From an uncultured Coriobacteriaceae bacterium (lineage in GTDB: Bacteria > Actinomycetota > Coriobacteriia > Coriobacteriales > Eggerthellaceae): a stretch of DNA of 64,000 nucleotides. Positions within the stretch are counted from its first letter, which is position 1; each line of letters opens with the position of its first letter. Under the pieces are notes generated by a model, which ran no database searches, was not told where the DNA came from, and worked only from the letters and a program-made list of their open reading frames with translations. A program made the translations under genes and the position numbers. The DNA is taken from NCBI GenBank assembly GCA_902768975.1, contig CACXMZ010000006.1:62001-126000 (forward strand), given 5' to 3'. Positions 50,029-58,896 of this stretch are shown in pieces.

Positions 50029-51822
50029 GTGCTTAATTCGGCTAAGAAAAAACGCGCTATTGTTTATGCAGGTATTTGGACTCTCTATGCATGTTTTTCC
50101 TTAATTGCAGCTGTCCTGATTAATGAATATGTAAAAGTGTCGTACCCGCATCTAGTTCAAGCTTTTTTAAGCTGGCTGCCAGACAGTTTTGACGCTTCAA
50201 TTGCAATTGCTGTGCTGTTCGCTTGTGTAACCGGTATTTGTTTCTATTTGTTCCTGACAAAGTATTCTTCAATTAACCAGGTTTTTCGCAGATTCAGTAT
50301 TCCAGGGCTATCACTTCACTTTTTACGTAGGGACGTCATCATTGCTTCTGTAGTCATTTTTTTATTCTGGCTACCAATTATCGTCATCATGTATCCTTCG
50401 GGCTTTACCATGGACACGCATAATCAGTTGTATATGTTTCAGGCGGGCGCTCCAACGTATTACACCACCACGGGTGAAACAATAAATGCCGAAATAATCG
50501 ATTCGCATCCTGCAACGCTGACGCTACTATATGGCGCTTTTTGGTCTTTAGGGCATGCATTTGGATCGCAAAACTTCGGAATCTTTCTTTTTGTCGTGCT
50601 CCAAAGTATTGTGCTTGCAGTTGAGCTCGGTCTTACAACTTGTTATTTAGAACGCCAAAAAGTTCCCTATGGCTTGCGCTTTCTAACCCTTTTCTTTTTT
50701 GCAGTATTTCCCCTGTTTGGCCATTACGCGGCCACTATGCTTAAAGATGTGAGTTATGTTGCCGTTTTTCTCCCTTGGTTTCTTATGTGGCTGGAAATTG
50801 CTCGCTCCAGAGGGGGCGTCCTAGAAGATAGGCGTTTTATAGTTGCCTTTTTCCTTCTAGGCGGCTTTTGTATCTTGTTCAAAAAGCTTGGCGTGTACGT
50901 ATTGGTCGCATGCTTAATTGTTTTGATTGGAGCTCTCGGGAAGTTTAGAGCACGTTTTTTGGCACTATCGATAGCAACAGTTGTATGTTTTTCGCTCTTT
51001 GTTCCTTGGATTGTGAGCCCATTAGTGGGGGGCGTTGCCCCGGGCGGTAAGCAGGAGATGCTCTCCCCGGCCATACAGCAAACAACTACGCTTCTTATTG
51101 AGCAGCCAGACTCCTTTTCAGAGGCTGAACTACTTGATATCAATAAAGTCTTCGATACCTCTCGCGCACAACGCGACTATGAGGTATTTCGTGCGGATGG
51201 GGCGAAAAATACTTTCCACTCGAGCGCTACAGGTCAAGACATAATCCAGTTTCTTCAAATCTGGTTGCAGAAGGGTATCCAGCACCCTATTGAGTATGCC
51301 TATTCAATAGCAGGTACAACGGCTATGCAGTATATTCCTTACCTGAAGTTTACGTACTATACCGATGAAGACTATGGCTACAGAAATGAACTGTTTGCCT
51401 CAGTGAGCCCTGGCTATGCCGTCGATATTTCGCAACCCAAAGCACTCATAGAACTGAATAATTATCTTGAATTCGACTCTATTGAAAGCAAGATTAGCAA
51501 CCTACCTTTAGTTTCGTTGTTCTTCACGCAAGGGTTTTATGGCGGATGGATTCCCGTTTTTGCATTGTTGGTGGTTTTGTATGCACGGCGCATTCAGACG
51601 TGTGGTAGCGCAGATGAGCGCAGCTCCCAACCCATGCTTTTATTAGGCCTGGTACCCGCTTTAATTGTTATGGCATTTTTCTTTGTTTCACCCGTTTCGT
51701 CGCCACGCTACGTGCTACCTATGCTCTACATAAGTCCTCTATTGCTTGCTTGGGCGTGGTATGCCTTATCGGGTACAATTGTGCAAGACAAAACACAGGA
51801 TGAACTGGAGCAGTGTGCTTAA
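50029..51822 (+). CDS. DUF6020-like polytopic membrane protein
   Basis: 597 residues with about a dozen hydrophobic helices and an extracytoplasmic loop of about 150 residues (about 340-490). The block TMDTHNQLYMFQ, then SHPATLTLLYGAFWSLG after the second or third helix, is typical of a family of putative membrane glycosyltransferases (DUF6020) seen in wall-polymer loci. If so, it would use a polyprenyl-phosphate sugar outside the membrane; this is inference. GTG 50029 lies 3 nt after the LCP 3 stop. The next gene, an ABC permease, starts within its last codons. Confidence 0.7.
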   Translation: MLNSAKKKRAIVYAGIWTLYACFSLIAAVLINEYVKVSYPHLVQAFLSWLPDSFDASIAIAVLFACVTGICFYLFLTKYSSINQVFRRFSIPGLSLHFLRRDVIIASVVIFLFWLPIIVIMYPSGFTMDTHNQLYMFQAGAPTYYTTTGETINAEIIDSHPATLTLLYGAFWSLGHAFGSQNFGIFLFVVLQSIVLAVELGLTTCYLERQKVPYGLRFLTLFFFAVFPLFGHYAATMLKDVSYVAVFLPWFLMWLEIARSRGGVLEDRRFIVAFFLLGGFCILFKKLGVYVLVACLIVLIGALGKFRARFLALSIATVVCFSLFVPWIVSPLVGGVAPGGKQEMLSPAIQQTTTLLIEQPDSFSEAELLDINKVFDTSRAQRDYEVFRADGAKNTFHSSATGQDIIQFLQIWLQKGIQHPIEYAYSIAGTTAMQYIPYLKFTYYTDEDYGYRNELFASVSPGYAVDISQPKALIELNNYLEFDSIESKISNLPLVSLFFTQGFYGGWIPVFALLVVLYARRIQTCGSADERSSQPMLLLGLVPALIVMAFFFVSPVSSPRYVLPMLYISPLLLAWAWYALSGTIVQDKTQDELEQCA

Positions 51823-52624
51823 AACACTGGGAACCATATTGAAGGACAACTGGGAATGGCGTGGGCGTATAGCCAACCTTTCTCTGTTTGAATTGCGCAA
51901 AAAAAGCCGGGGCGCCGTGCTTTCGTGGGCGTGGTTTTTTATCAAGCCTGCGCTTTATATTTTTTGCTTTTGGTTCGCCCTTGAAATTGGCTTGCGTGCG
52001 GGGGAGTCAACGGATGGTCCGCCGTATATCCTTTGGCTTTGCGCAGGTCTTATCCCCTGGTTTTTTATGTCGGACATGATTAACCAGGGTTGCGACGTGT
52101 TGCACCGCTATTCCTACTTGGTGAATAAGGTCAAGTTTCCCATTAGCGGTATTTCGGGTATTTTTACGGGCGCAACCATGATTGTTCAAGTTTTTTTGCA
52201 GCTGGCACTTCTTGTCATTTATTTTGCATGCGGGCAGCAGCTCGATATATACCTTTTGCAAGTGCCAATTCTTTTGCTACTCATGTTTGTTTTCTGGGAT
52301 ATGTTTTCCATTATGCTTTCGCAGCTTTCTGCCATAAGTAAAGACGTTGCGAATCTTATGAAGGCTTTTGGCACCCCAATTTTTTGGCTTTCGGGTGTAA
52401 TCTTCAATGTGAATAACATCCCTATTCCATGGCTTCACACTTTGCTTCAATTTAATCCCGTCACTTTTTTTGTGGTGGCATTTCGCTCTGCTTTTTACGA
52501 TAAAGCTTGGTTCTGGGAAGACCAGGGTGCGTTGCTTGGCTTTGCAGTAGTTTTTGTATTAACCCTTGTCGTAATGTTGCTAGTTTATAAAAAGTTTAAT
52601 GAGGAGGTGGCCGATGTCCTCTAA
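51800..52624 (+). CDS. ABC exporter permease of TagG/Wzm type, system 2
   Basis: 274 residues, ABC-2 type with six helices: LFELRKKSRGAVLSWAWFFI near the N-terminus, LWLCAGLIPWFFMSDMINQG and FWLSGVIFNVNNIPIPWL. ATG 51800 is chosen because homologues begin near here; it overlaps the preceding gene by 23 nt, while an earlier ATG at 51746 would extend further into that gene. Its partner ATPase overlaps by 11 nt. Neighbours tagD, two CDP-glycerol transferases, TagO and LCP genes point to export of a glycerol-phosphate polymer. Confidence 0.9.
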   Translation: MNWSSVLKTLGTILKDNWEWRGRIANLSLFELRKKSRGAVLSWAWFFIKPALYIFCFWFALEIGLRAGESTDGPPYILWLCAGLIPWFFMSDMINQGCDVLHRYSYLVNKVKFPISGISGIFTGATMIVQVFLQLALLVIYFACGQQLDIYLLQVPILLLLMFVFWDMFSIMLSQLSAISKDVANLMKAFGTPIFWLSGVIFNVNNIPIPWLHTLLQFNPVTFFVVAFRSAFYDKAWFWEDQGALLGFAVVFVLTLVVMLLVYKKFNEEVADVL

Positions 52625-53420
52625 CGAAGAAGCAAAAGCCCCTGCCTTAAGCGACGCAAAAGATTTGCATAAAACCAGTTCAACTGGCGAAACTGCTATT
52701 AAGTTCGACCACGTTACTAAGACCTATAACCTTTATAAAAATGACCGTGGCCGCTTCTTGGGAATTTTTAACTACAAACGCAAAGGGGTGTTTCTTGGCA
52801 GCGTTAATGCCAATGACGACCTTTCGTTTGAGATAAAAAAAGGCGAAGCGGTTGCCTTTTTGGGTCACAATGGTGCAGGAAAAAGTACTGCGCTCAAAAT
52901 GATTACGGGGGTTGCACACCCCACGAGCGGCAAAATTGAAGTTAACGGGCGCGTGAGCGCATTGTTGGAGTTGCAAGCTGGTTTTGATATGCAGCTTACG
53001 GGGCGTGAAAACATCGGGCTCCGTGGTCAGATTCTGGGGCTTTCTAAGCAAGAGATTGCAGAAATTGAACCTGAAATAATTGAATTTGCTGAACTTGGCC
53101 TTTATATAGACCAGCCTATGCGCTCTTACTCCAGTGGCATGAAGGCACGTCTGGGCTTTGCATTTGCTGTAGCAATAGACCCAGAAATTCTTGTGGTTGA
53201 CGAAGCTCTTTCGGTAGGGGACAAAGCCTTTCAGCGTAAATGTATTGACCGCATCCGTGAAATAATGATGGACGAAAATGTCACGGTACTTTTTGTTACC
53301 CATTCTTCTAGTACAGCCCAGCAATTTTGCAGCCGTGGCATTGTGCTTGACGAAGGGAAAAAGGTCTTTGACGGATCAATCGAAGACGCAACGGTCTTCT
53401 ATGAAGAAAATTATGCATAG
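52614..53420 (+). CDS. ABC exporter ATPase of TagH type, system 2
   Basis: 268 residues from ATG 52614, which has AGGAGGT 6 nt upstream; an earlier in-frame ATG at 52599 overlaps that site. Walker A GHNGAGKST, signature YSSGMKAR, Walker B ILVVDEALSVGD and switch His in VTHSSS. As in TagH, the domain begins with a variable N-terminal segment (KTYNLYKNDRGRFLGIFNYK). Encoded with its permease, immediately ahead of CDP-glycerol transferase genes. Confidence 0.93.
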   Translation: MSSNEEAKAPALSDAKDLHKTSSTGETAIKFDHVTKTYNLYKNDRGRFLGIFNYKRKGVFLGSVNANDDLSFEIKKGEAVAFLGHNGAGKSTALKMITGVAHPTSGKIEVNGRVSALLELQAGFDMQLTGRENIGLRGQILGLSKQEIAEIEPEIIEFAELGLYIDQPMRSYSSGMKARLGFAFAVAIDPEILVVDEALSVGDKAFQRKCIDRIREIMMDENVTVLFVTHSSSTAQQFCSRGIVLDEGKKVFDGSIEDATVFYEENYA

Positions 53421-53429
53421 TGTTGGGCT

Positions 53430-54575
53430 ATGAATCTTTTTATTAAAAAGCTTTTAGCAAGTTGTATACGTGGCATGTTTGCCATTTTAAGCTTGTTGCC
53501 GCAGCAAAACACTATTGCGTTTTTGTCGCGCCAGTCGGCGAAGCCTTTCGACTTTCAACTTCTTGAACCAGAGTTCAATAAGCATTTCCCCGAGTACAAA
53601 ACTGTATGGGCATGCGTGCCCAAGGGTGGGGAATTGGGCATTGTGCTTTTTCTAAAACAGCTTTATTTGGTAGCTACTTCAAAGGTGTGTTTTGTAGATG
53701 GCTATGTGCCAGCAGTGTCCATTCCTTCTGCTCATAAAAGTGTCTGTATTCAGCTTTGGCATGCTTCAGGGGCAATAAAAAAGTTTGGGTATCAGTGCCT
53801 CGATACGCCAGCAGGACGAAGCAGCGAAGACGCGGAAGCCTTTCGCATGCATAAGGGCTATGACTACGTTATTGCCGGTTGTTATGGCGCTAGACCAGCT
53901 TTTGCGCAGGCATTTCATGTCAATGTTGGGAATATTCTTTCGTTAGGTTTGCCACGGCAAGACTACCTCTTGAGCCCTGAATATGAAGAAATGCGCCAAG
54001 AAGACATAAGGGCCGTAAAAGAACAGTTAGGTATTAGTGAGGGGTCGAATGCAAAGGTAGTTTTATATGCACCTACCTTTCGCAAGGGCAATAGCAATTC
54101 AAATTGGCTTGAAGAAAATGTTATGACTCTTGCCCGTGCTTTTGCGGGTAAAGATGTATTGCTGGTAGTTGCGGGCCATCCGCTCGACAAAGTATTCCAA
54201 TGGGAACTGTCGAATGAAGGTGTTCGGGTTGTTACCTTGGAAAGTCCAACAATAAAAGCGCTTCAAGTTGCCGACGCGGTAATTAGTGATTATTCTGCTA
54301 TCGCGCTTGATGCCGGCATAATAGGGAAGCGCGTATTGTTTTATGTACCAGACATTGAAGAATACCGTGAAAGCCCTGGCTTAAATGTCGACCCATGGGA
54401 TGTATTTCCAATTGATACATTTGCCGTAGCGGCAGATATCGTTGATGCCTGTTTCAAAGAAGACAAGTATCGTACCAAGGGTACTTTTAGTGCTTTTATT
54501 AACGAATACGCAGGCAACGTGGAGGGGGGTAGCATTAGTTCTGCTCTACACCTTCTTTCAGGTATTATTAGATAA
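53430..54575 (+). CDS. CDP-glycerol glycerophosphotransferase, TagB/TagF family
   Basis: 381 residues, single catalytic domain. CIQLWHASGAIKKFGY (catalytic His), VLYAPTFRKGNSNSNW, VVAGHPLD (second His) and AVISDYSAIALDAGIIGKRV are the family motifs. It transfers glycerol-phosphate from CDP-glycerol to a lipid-linked acceptor. The short N-terminus and basic/hydrophobic start suggest peripheral membrane association, resembling the priming enzyme TagB more than the polymerase. The next genes make CDP-glycerol and a second transferase. Confidence 0.9.
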   Translation: MNLFIKKLLASCIRGMFAILSLLPQQNTIAFLSRQSAKPFDFQLLEPEFNKHFPEYKTVWACVPKGGELGIVLFLKQLYLVATSKVCFVDGYVPAVSIPSAHKSVCIQLWHASGAIKKFGYQCLDTPAGRSSEDAEAFRMHKGYDYVIAGCYGARPAFAQAFHVNVGNILSLGLPRQDYLLSPEYEEMRQEDIRAVKEQLGISEGSNAKVVLYAPTFRKGNSNSNWLEENVMTLARAFAGKDVLLVVAGHPLDKVFQWELSNEGVRVVTLESPTIKALQVADAVISDYSAIALDAGIIGKRVLFYVPDIEEYRESPGLNVDPWDVFPIDTFAVAADIVDACFKEDKYRTKGTFSAFINEYAGNVEGGSISSALHLLSGIIR

Positions 54576-54620
54576 AGCACTACGTTGTATAACTTGTTTA
54601 AGATAGTTTAAGGAGTCTTC

Positions 54621-55106
54621 ATGGGAGCACGTAATGAAGCAGTAGATGCCGAAAAAAAGCTTGAAATAGTTGAAGGCATTGCGGTAGATAAGACTTATAC
54701 GGGCTTAAAGCGTGTTCTCACTTATGGAACTTATGACCTGTTGCACTATGGCCATGTGCGCTTGCTCCGAAGGGCCGCTCAGCTGGGGGACTATCTTGTA
54801 GTAGCTCTTTCAACTGACGAATTTAATGCAGGAAAAGGAAAGAAAAGCTTTTATCCTTACGAAGTACGTCGTGAAATGCTTGAAGCCGTGCGTTATGTAG
54901 ACCTTGTTATCCCGGAAAATACCTGGGAACAAAAGGTGGACGATATTAAAGAATATGGCATTGACGTAGTGGTTATGGGTGGCGACTGGGCAGGGTCGGA
55001 TCGCTTTGAATACTTGCGCGATTACTGCGAACTGGTTTACTTGGACAGAACCCCTGGTATTTCCACCACCCAGGTAAAAGAGCGCCTTGATAAAGGTGTA
55101 AATTAA
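54621..55106 (+). CDS. tagD: Glycerol-3-phosphate cytidylyltransferase
   Basis: 161 residues. Makes CDP-glycerol from CTP and glycerol-3-phosphate in the cytoplasm. VLTYGTYDLLHYGHVRLLRR (residues 32-51) holds the HxGH nucleotidyltransferase motif (His42, His45), and RTPGISTTQVK near the C-terminus is the RTxGISTT motif. It is about 28 residues longer at the N-terminus than classic TagD; no internal ATG fits before the motif. Its last base overlaps the next transferase start, so donor synthesis and use are coupled. Confidence 0.95.
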   Translation: MGARNEAVDAEKKLEIVEGIAVDKTYTGLKRVLTYGTYDLLHYGHVRLLRRAAQLGDYLVVALSTDEFNAGKGKKSFYPYEVRREMLEAVRYVDLVIPENTWEQKVDDIKEYGIDVVVMGGDWAGSDRFEYLRDYCELVYLDRTPGISTTQVKERLDKGVN

Positions 55107-56389
55107 TGAAAACGTTTTTCGAAAGTAGTTACTATTTCAGAAATGCTGCTCTAAGTGTATTGCGCCATATGCCAAGGACGCGCCTTGCTGCGCGAAAATT
55201 ATATTGGGGACTTCAGCAAAAACGCTACGAACAGATTGCACGTAATGTCCCCATTGATGAAAAGCTGATATTCTTCGAGTCTTTTTTTGGGCGTTGGTAT
55301 GCCGATTCGCCAAAGGCAATATATGAAGCAATGCTGCAAGATTCGCGGTTCGACGATTATATCTTCATATGGTCTTTTAGGCCTGATGTAGAAATAGACG
55401 TAAGCAGATTCGATACAGAAAGAACTATTTTTATCAAACGGGGGAGGCAGGAATACTTCCAGGCCCTTGCAACTGCAAAATACATTATTATAAACACGCG
55501 GCTTCCTGAATATGTATACCCCAAGGAAGAACAAATCTACGTTCAATGTTGGCATGGTACTCCTCTGAAAAAGCTCGGGGCAGACGTTGCCATTGAAACC
55601 GCGAATGCCCTTAATACCACAAGCGAACTTGCGTGGCGCTTTGCTATCGACAGCCAAAAGTGGACCTATATGCTTTCGGCTTCGCCCTTTGTAACAGAGC
55701 ACCTAACTAGCGCATTTTCCCTCCCAGAAGATCGGAAGGCCAGCGTTGTGCTTGAAGTCGGGGACCCCGGAAATGACGCCTTGGTAAAAGCAAAAAACAA
55801 TCCTCAGATTACCGAAGTAATGCGGCAAAGGCTTGGTGTTCCAGCTGGAAAAAAAGCATTGCTGTATGCGCCAACCTGGCGTGATGATTCTTATAAAGCA
55901 GGGGAAGGTTACACGCTTGATTATTTGCTCGATTTTGATTACTTATATGAACATCTAGGTAAAGAGTGGGCAGTTCTTTTCCGTCCGCACTACTACATTG
56001 CGAATACGTTCGACTTTGAAAAATATGACGGCTTCGTAATTGATGTGTCAAAAGTCGACGATATAAATGACTGCATGATTGCTTCAGACGTGCTCGTTAC
56101 CGACTATTCAAGTGTTATGTTTGACTACTGCAATACAGGGAAGCCTTTGCTGCTGTATGTCCCGGACCTTGAGCACTATTCTGGTGACGTTCGCGACTTC
56201 TATTTCGATATTCATGATGTGCCGGGGGTCTTATGCACCACTACGGTGGAGCTGTCTGATGCTTTAGGACAAATTGAGAGCTATTTCGAACACTACGGCG
56301 ATGAATACAAACTCTTCATTGATGAGTTTTGTCCTTGCGACGACGGACGGTCCGCTCAGCGTTTACTAGGAAGTATTATAGTTGCTTAG
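55106..56389 (+). CDS. CDP-glycerol glycerophosphotransferase, TagF-like
   Basis: 427 residues. VQCWHGTPLKKLGADV (catalytic His), LLYAPTWRDDSYKAGEG, LFRPHYYIAN (second His) and VLVTDYSSVMFDYCNTGKPL match the glycerophosphotransferase domain of poly(glycerol-phosphate) polymerases. It lacks the long extra N-terminal domain of Bacillus TagF, so polymerase versus primer activity is not certain. The start overlaps the tagD stop by one base. The 3' end overlaps the convergent HAD phosphatase gene by 14 bp. Confidence 0.92.
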   Translation: MKTFFESSYYFRNAALSVLRHMPRTRLAARKLYWGLQQKRYEQIARNVPIDEKLIFFESFFGRWYADSPKAIYEAMLQDSRFDDYIFIWSFRPDVEIDVSRFDTERTIFIKRGRQEYFQALATAKYIIINTRLPEYVYPKEEQIYVQCWHGTPLKKLGADVAIETANALNTTSELAWRFAIDSQKWTYMLSASPFVTEHLTSAFSLPEDRKASVVLEVGDPGNDALVKAKNNPQITEVMRQRLGVPAGKKALLYAPTWRDDSYKAGEGYTLDYLLDFDYLYEHLGKEWAVLFRPHYYIANTFDFEKYDGFVIDVSKVDDINDCMIASDVLVTDYSSVMFDYCNTGKPLLLYVPDLEHYSGDVRDFYFDIHDVPGVLCTTTVELSDALGQIESYFEHYGDEYKLFIDEFCPCDDGRSAQRLLGSIIVA

Positions 56390-56948
56390 TAGGCCATGGT
56401 TGTATTGCGTCTTTGGTAACGTACCAGGCGCGATTTGCTAATCTTGCAAGATGTTTGTCGTAGGTAAGTGAATCTGAAAAAAAATTATCAATAGCAGCAT
56501 CTGGGTGCTTTTCAAATAAACGCGTAACTTTTTCTGCACCATGACAGTTCTTCGAAAAAAAGCATCCGTTTGATGGGTTGACCTCCGAAGCAATAAGGTG
56601 ATTTATTTGAAGCCTTCTGCAAATTTCGGCTAGAAGAAATTGTGGTGAAGCAGAAACCACTATATCGTCATCCCTATGAATTTCGATATACCATGATTTA
56701 ATCTTGCTTTGGTTGGAATCCCAAAACAGAGCAACAGCAGTCTTGATATCTGGAATATTACATAGGAATGAAAAAAAAGATTCCTTGAGCGTCTCTTTTT
56801 CTATTTTCCCTAATTTGTAATAAAAAAGACTTCGTGTAAACCGTGGCAACATTTTAATTGTTGACGGATGCTTTCTTAGGCAGAAAAAAAAGAAGTCCAC
56901 CGATGAGTCACCACGGTAAATCGTTCCGTCGAAATCAAAGACGTTCAT
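56376..56948 (-). CDS. HAD-family phosphatase (subfamily IB)
   Basis: 190 residues. Motif I NVFDFDGTIYRGDSS (nucleophile Asp5, Asp7), motif II VVSASPQFL, motif III Lys in GAEKVTRL, and motif IV FSDSLTYDKHLARLA. Similar to phosphoserine-phosphatase-like HAD enzymes. With a UbiA prenyltransferase of the decaprenyl-phosphate phosphoribosyltransferase type two genes upstream, it could remove the 5'-phosphate from a polyprenyl-phosphoribose; that is inference from context. The start overlaps the acyltransferase stop by 14 nt. Confidence 0.82.
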   Translation of the reverse strand: MNVFDFDGTIYRGDSSVDFFFFCLRKHPSTIKMLPRFTRSLFYYKLGKIEKETLKESFFSFLCNIPDIKTAVALFWDSNQSKIKSWYIEIHRDDDIVVSASPQFLLAEICRRLQINHLIASEVNPSNGCFFSKNCHGAEKVTRLFEKHPDAAIDNFFSDSLTYDKHLARLANRAWYVTKDAIQPWPTKQL

Positions 56949-58023
56949 TTCGGGCCTCCAAAAATGCGCACAATCTCAAAACAATTTTCTCTGCTTGTTG
57001 GCGCATTAAATCAAAGCAGGCACCAAACACAAAAATTGAAAGAGTTGCAATAATAATTTGTATTGCCAAGTCATCTCGTCCAATCATTGTATTCGTGTTA
57101 AAAATATTGTTCCACAACACTGTTTTTAGGTGGCCATCATGAAGTAGATAGATGCCAAAAGTTGTAGATGCCATTATGTTAACAAGAGATATTGAGCCAA
57201 TTTTAAGTTTTTGAAATCCCATAAAGAGCGATAACGATAAAGCAAGAGTGATTAAGGAATTTGGCGGCCAAAAGATTTGCGCAGAATTTATACCGAATGG
57301 GCTCAAAAGATTTGGATGGAGTTCCGTAAGCAAGAAAAAAAGACCGAGAATAATAAGCAGTAAAAAAGTTAGCATGAAATAAAAGCGGGCTGGAAATAAG
57401 AATGGTTTGTCGCTATCGTAGATTCTTATATAAGAAGCAATAAAAAATAGTGTTACCATCCAGATAAAACGGTTGTAGTTTAAAAAACCTTCACTATAGC
57501 CAAGAAAGCCAAACGAGGCGCCTTTGGTAAGTCCCATGAAACTGGGAATTAAAGAAAAGATAAGGAAAAGGGTTACGATTAGTTTGCGAACATCTTTCTT
57601 GCTAAGGGCGAAAAAACTTTTTGTGAGATATGGGGAAAAAATATATAAGAGAATATACGCAGTTGCAAACCAGTAGACTCCAAATAGCGTTGGGAAAACA
57701 TTGGAAATGGTAAGCGAAGATAAAAATACATCGAGTTTGCAATGCGATACCATAAATAGAGAGAGGTAATTGTAGAATTGCACCTCTAAAAGCAATAGAA
57801 GTAGTTTCTTTTTTGAAAAACTACCTTTAATAAGGAAATAACCAGATATCAGAATGAAGCAATTGACACCAACCTCGCCCAGCATAATAAAGTAGTCTGC
57901 AGTGATCTTGTTGATAAGGCTTGCATTTGAATAATCCCATCCTGCCTTTAGAGCATAATGAAACGAAATGATAAATAGCATTGATAATATGCGCAATATT
58001 TCAAAATTAGATTGCCTAGCCAT
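56935..58023 (-). CDS. Acyltransferase family 3 membrane protein
   Basis: 362 residues, about ten membrane helices. The N-terminal motif SNFEILRILSMLFIISFHYA with the conserved His, and FILISGYFLIKG further on, identify acyltransferase family 3, which O-acylates sugars of surface polymers using acyl groups passed across the membrane. Visibly AT-rich. Member of the minus-strand operon with the UbiA and HAD genes (9 nt after UbiA). Confidence 0.88.
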   Translation of the reverse strand: MARQSNFEILRILSMLFIISFHYALKAGWDYSNASLINKITADYFIMLGEVGVNCFILISGYFLIKGSFSKKKLLLLLLEVQFYNYLSLFMVSHCKLDVFLSSLTISNVFPTLFGVYWFATAYILLYIFSPYLTKSFFALSKKDVRKLIVTLFLIFSLIPSFMGLTKGASFGFLGYSEGFLNYNRFIWMVTLFFIASYIRIYDSDKPFLFPARFYFMLTFLLLIILGLFFLLTELHPNLLSPFGINSAQIFWPPNSLITLALSLSLFMGFQKLKIGSISLVNIMASTTFGIYLLHDGHLKTVLWNNIFNTNTMIGRDDLAIQIIIATLSIFVFGACFDLMRQQAEKIVLRLCAFLEARNERL

Positions 58024-58032
58024 GATTTCTTT

Positions 58033-58896
58033 TTAAAGGTAAGAAGGTAGGTTAGTATACAGGCTTAAAAAAATAGTTATGACAAAAGCCATTGTAAGCC
58101 CAATGAGAACCCTGTCGTTCATTATTATTTCCATCGGGTCTCCATCCGATTCACCTTCTATTATTAATGAGTATTTCATAGAAAGAGCCCATAAGAAGGG
58201 CACAGATAGAAGCATGCCTGGCGCTGCTTCACGGGCCCACAAGGCGTAAAGCACGTTTGCCAAAGCAAGGAAAAGATACATCATCTTATCAAGAAAAGGA
58301 TACGAGTATTTTGAAAGAACTGGTCGAGTAGAAAGGCCCTTGTCAATCTGAGCGAGCTCTCCACGACGCTTCCCCAGCCCTAGATAAAATGATCCAGCCA
58401 GTACGGTAAGGTAAAGCCATGCTGATACATGGATGTCCTCGACAATACCACCATAGAGAACGCGAATGATATAGCCTGCCGCAAGAATGATAACGTCTAA
58501 AATGGGTATTTCTTTGAGTCCGCCTATGCTATAGGCGATGTTAATGGCGAAATAAATAACAAGTAACAAAAAGCCTTTTGGATGTAAGGTTAAATACTGG
58601 AGAATCAAGCTAAGGGCGATGAGCATGGTGACCACAATAATTGCATTTTGCTTTGAGATTGCTCCTGATGCCAACGGTCGTTTTCTTTTTTTGGGATGGT
58701 TGCGGTCTTTTTCTATATCACCAATATCGTTAATAATATAAATGGCGGATGCCAAAAAAGAAAAAGCAAAAAAGGCGAGTAGTGCGTTATATAGTTTGTC
58801 TGTAGATGTTACTTGACCAGCAAAAATAAGCGGAAAGAAAATGAGTATATTTTTGACGTAGTGATGAACGCGCATCAACTTTAGGTATTGTTTCAT
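58033..58896 (-). CDS. UbiA-family prenyltransferase, decaprenyl-phosphate phosphoribosyltransferase-like
   Basis: 287 residues, about eight helices. The Asp-rich site NDIGDIEKDRNHPKKRKRPL (from Asn56; Asp57, Asp60, Asp64) and YSIGGLKEIPILDVIILAAG are those of enzymes that put phosphoribose from PRPP onto polyprenyl phosphate, the route to polyprenyl-phospho-arabinose in mycobacteria. Here it sits in a glycopolymer locus with a HAD phosphatase and a large membrane protein. A ribose- or arabinose-containing polymer is a reasonable inference. The start overlaps the preceding gene by 4 nt. Confidence 0.85.
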   Translation of the reverse strand: MKQYLKLMRVHHYVKNILIFFPLIFAGQVTSTDKLYNALLAFFAFSFLASAIYIINDIGDIEKDRNHPKKRKRPLASGAISKQNAIIVVTMLIALSLILQYLTLHPKGFLLLVIYFAINIAYSIGGLKEIPILDVIILAAGYIIRVLYGGIVEDIHVSAWLYLTVLAGSFYLGLGKRRGELAQIDKGLSTRPVLSKYSYPFLDKMMYLFLALANVLYALWAREAAPGMLLSVPFLWALSMKYSLIIEGESDGDPMEIIMNDRVLIGLTMAFVITIFLSLYTNLPSYL

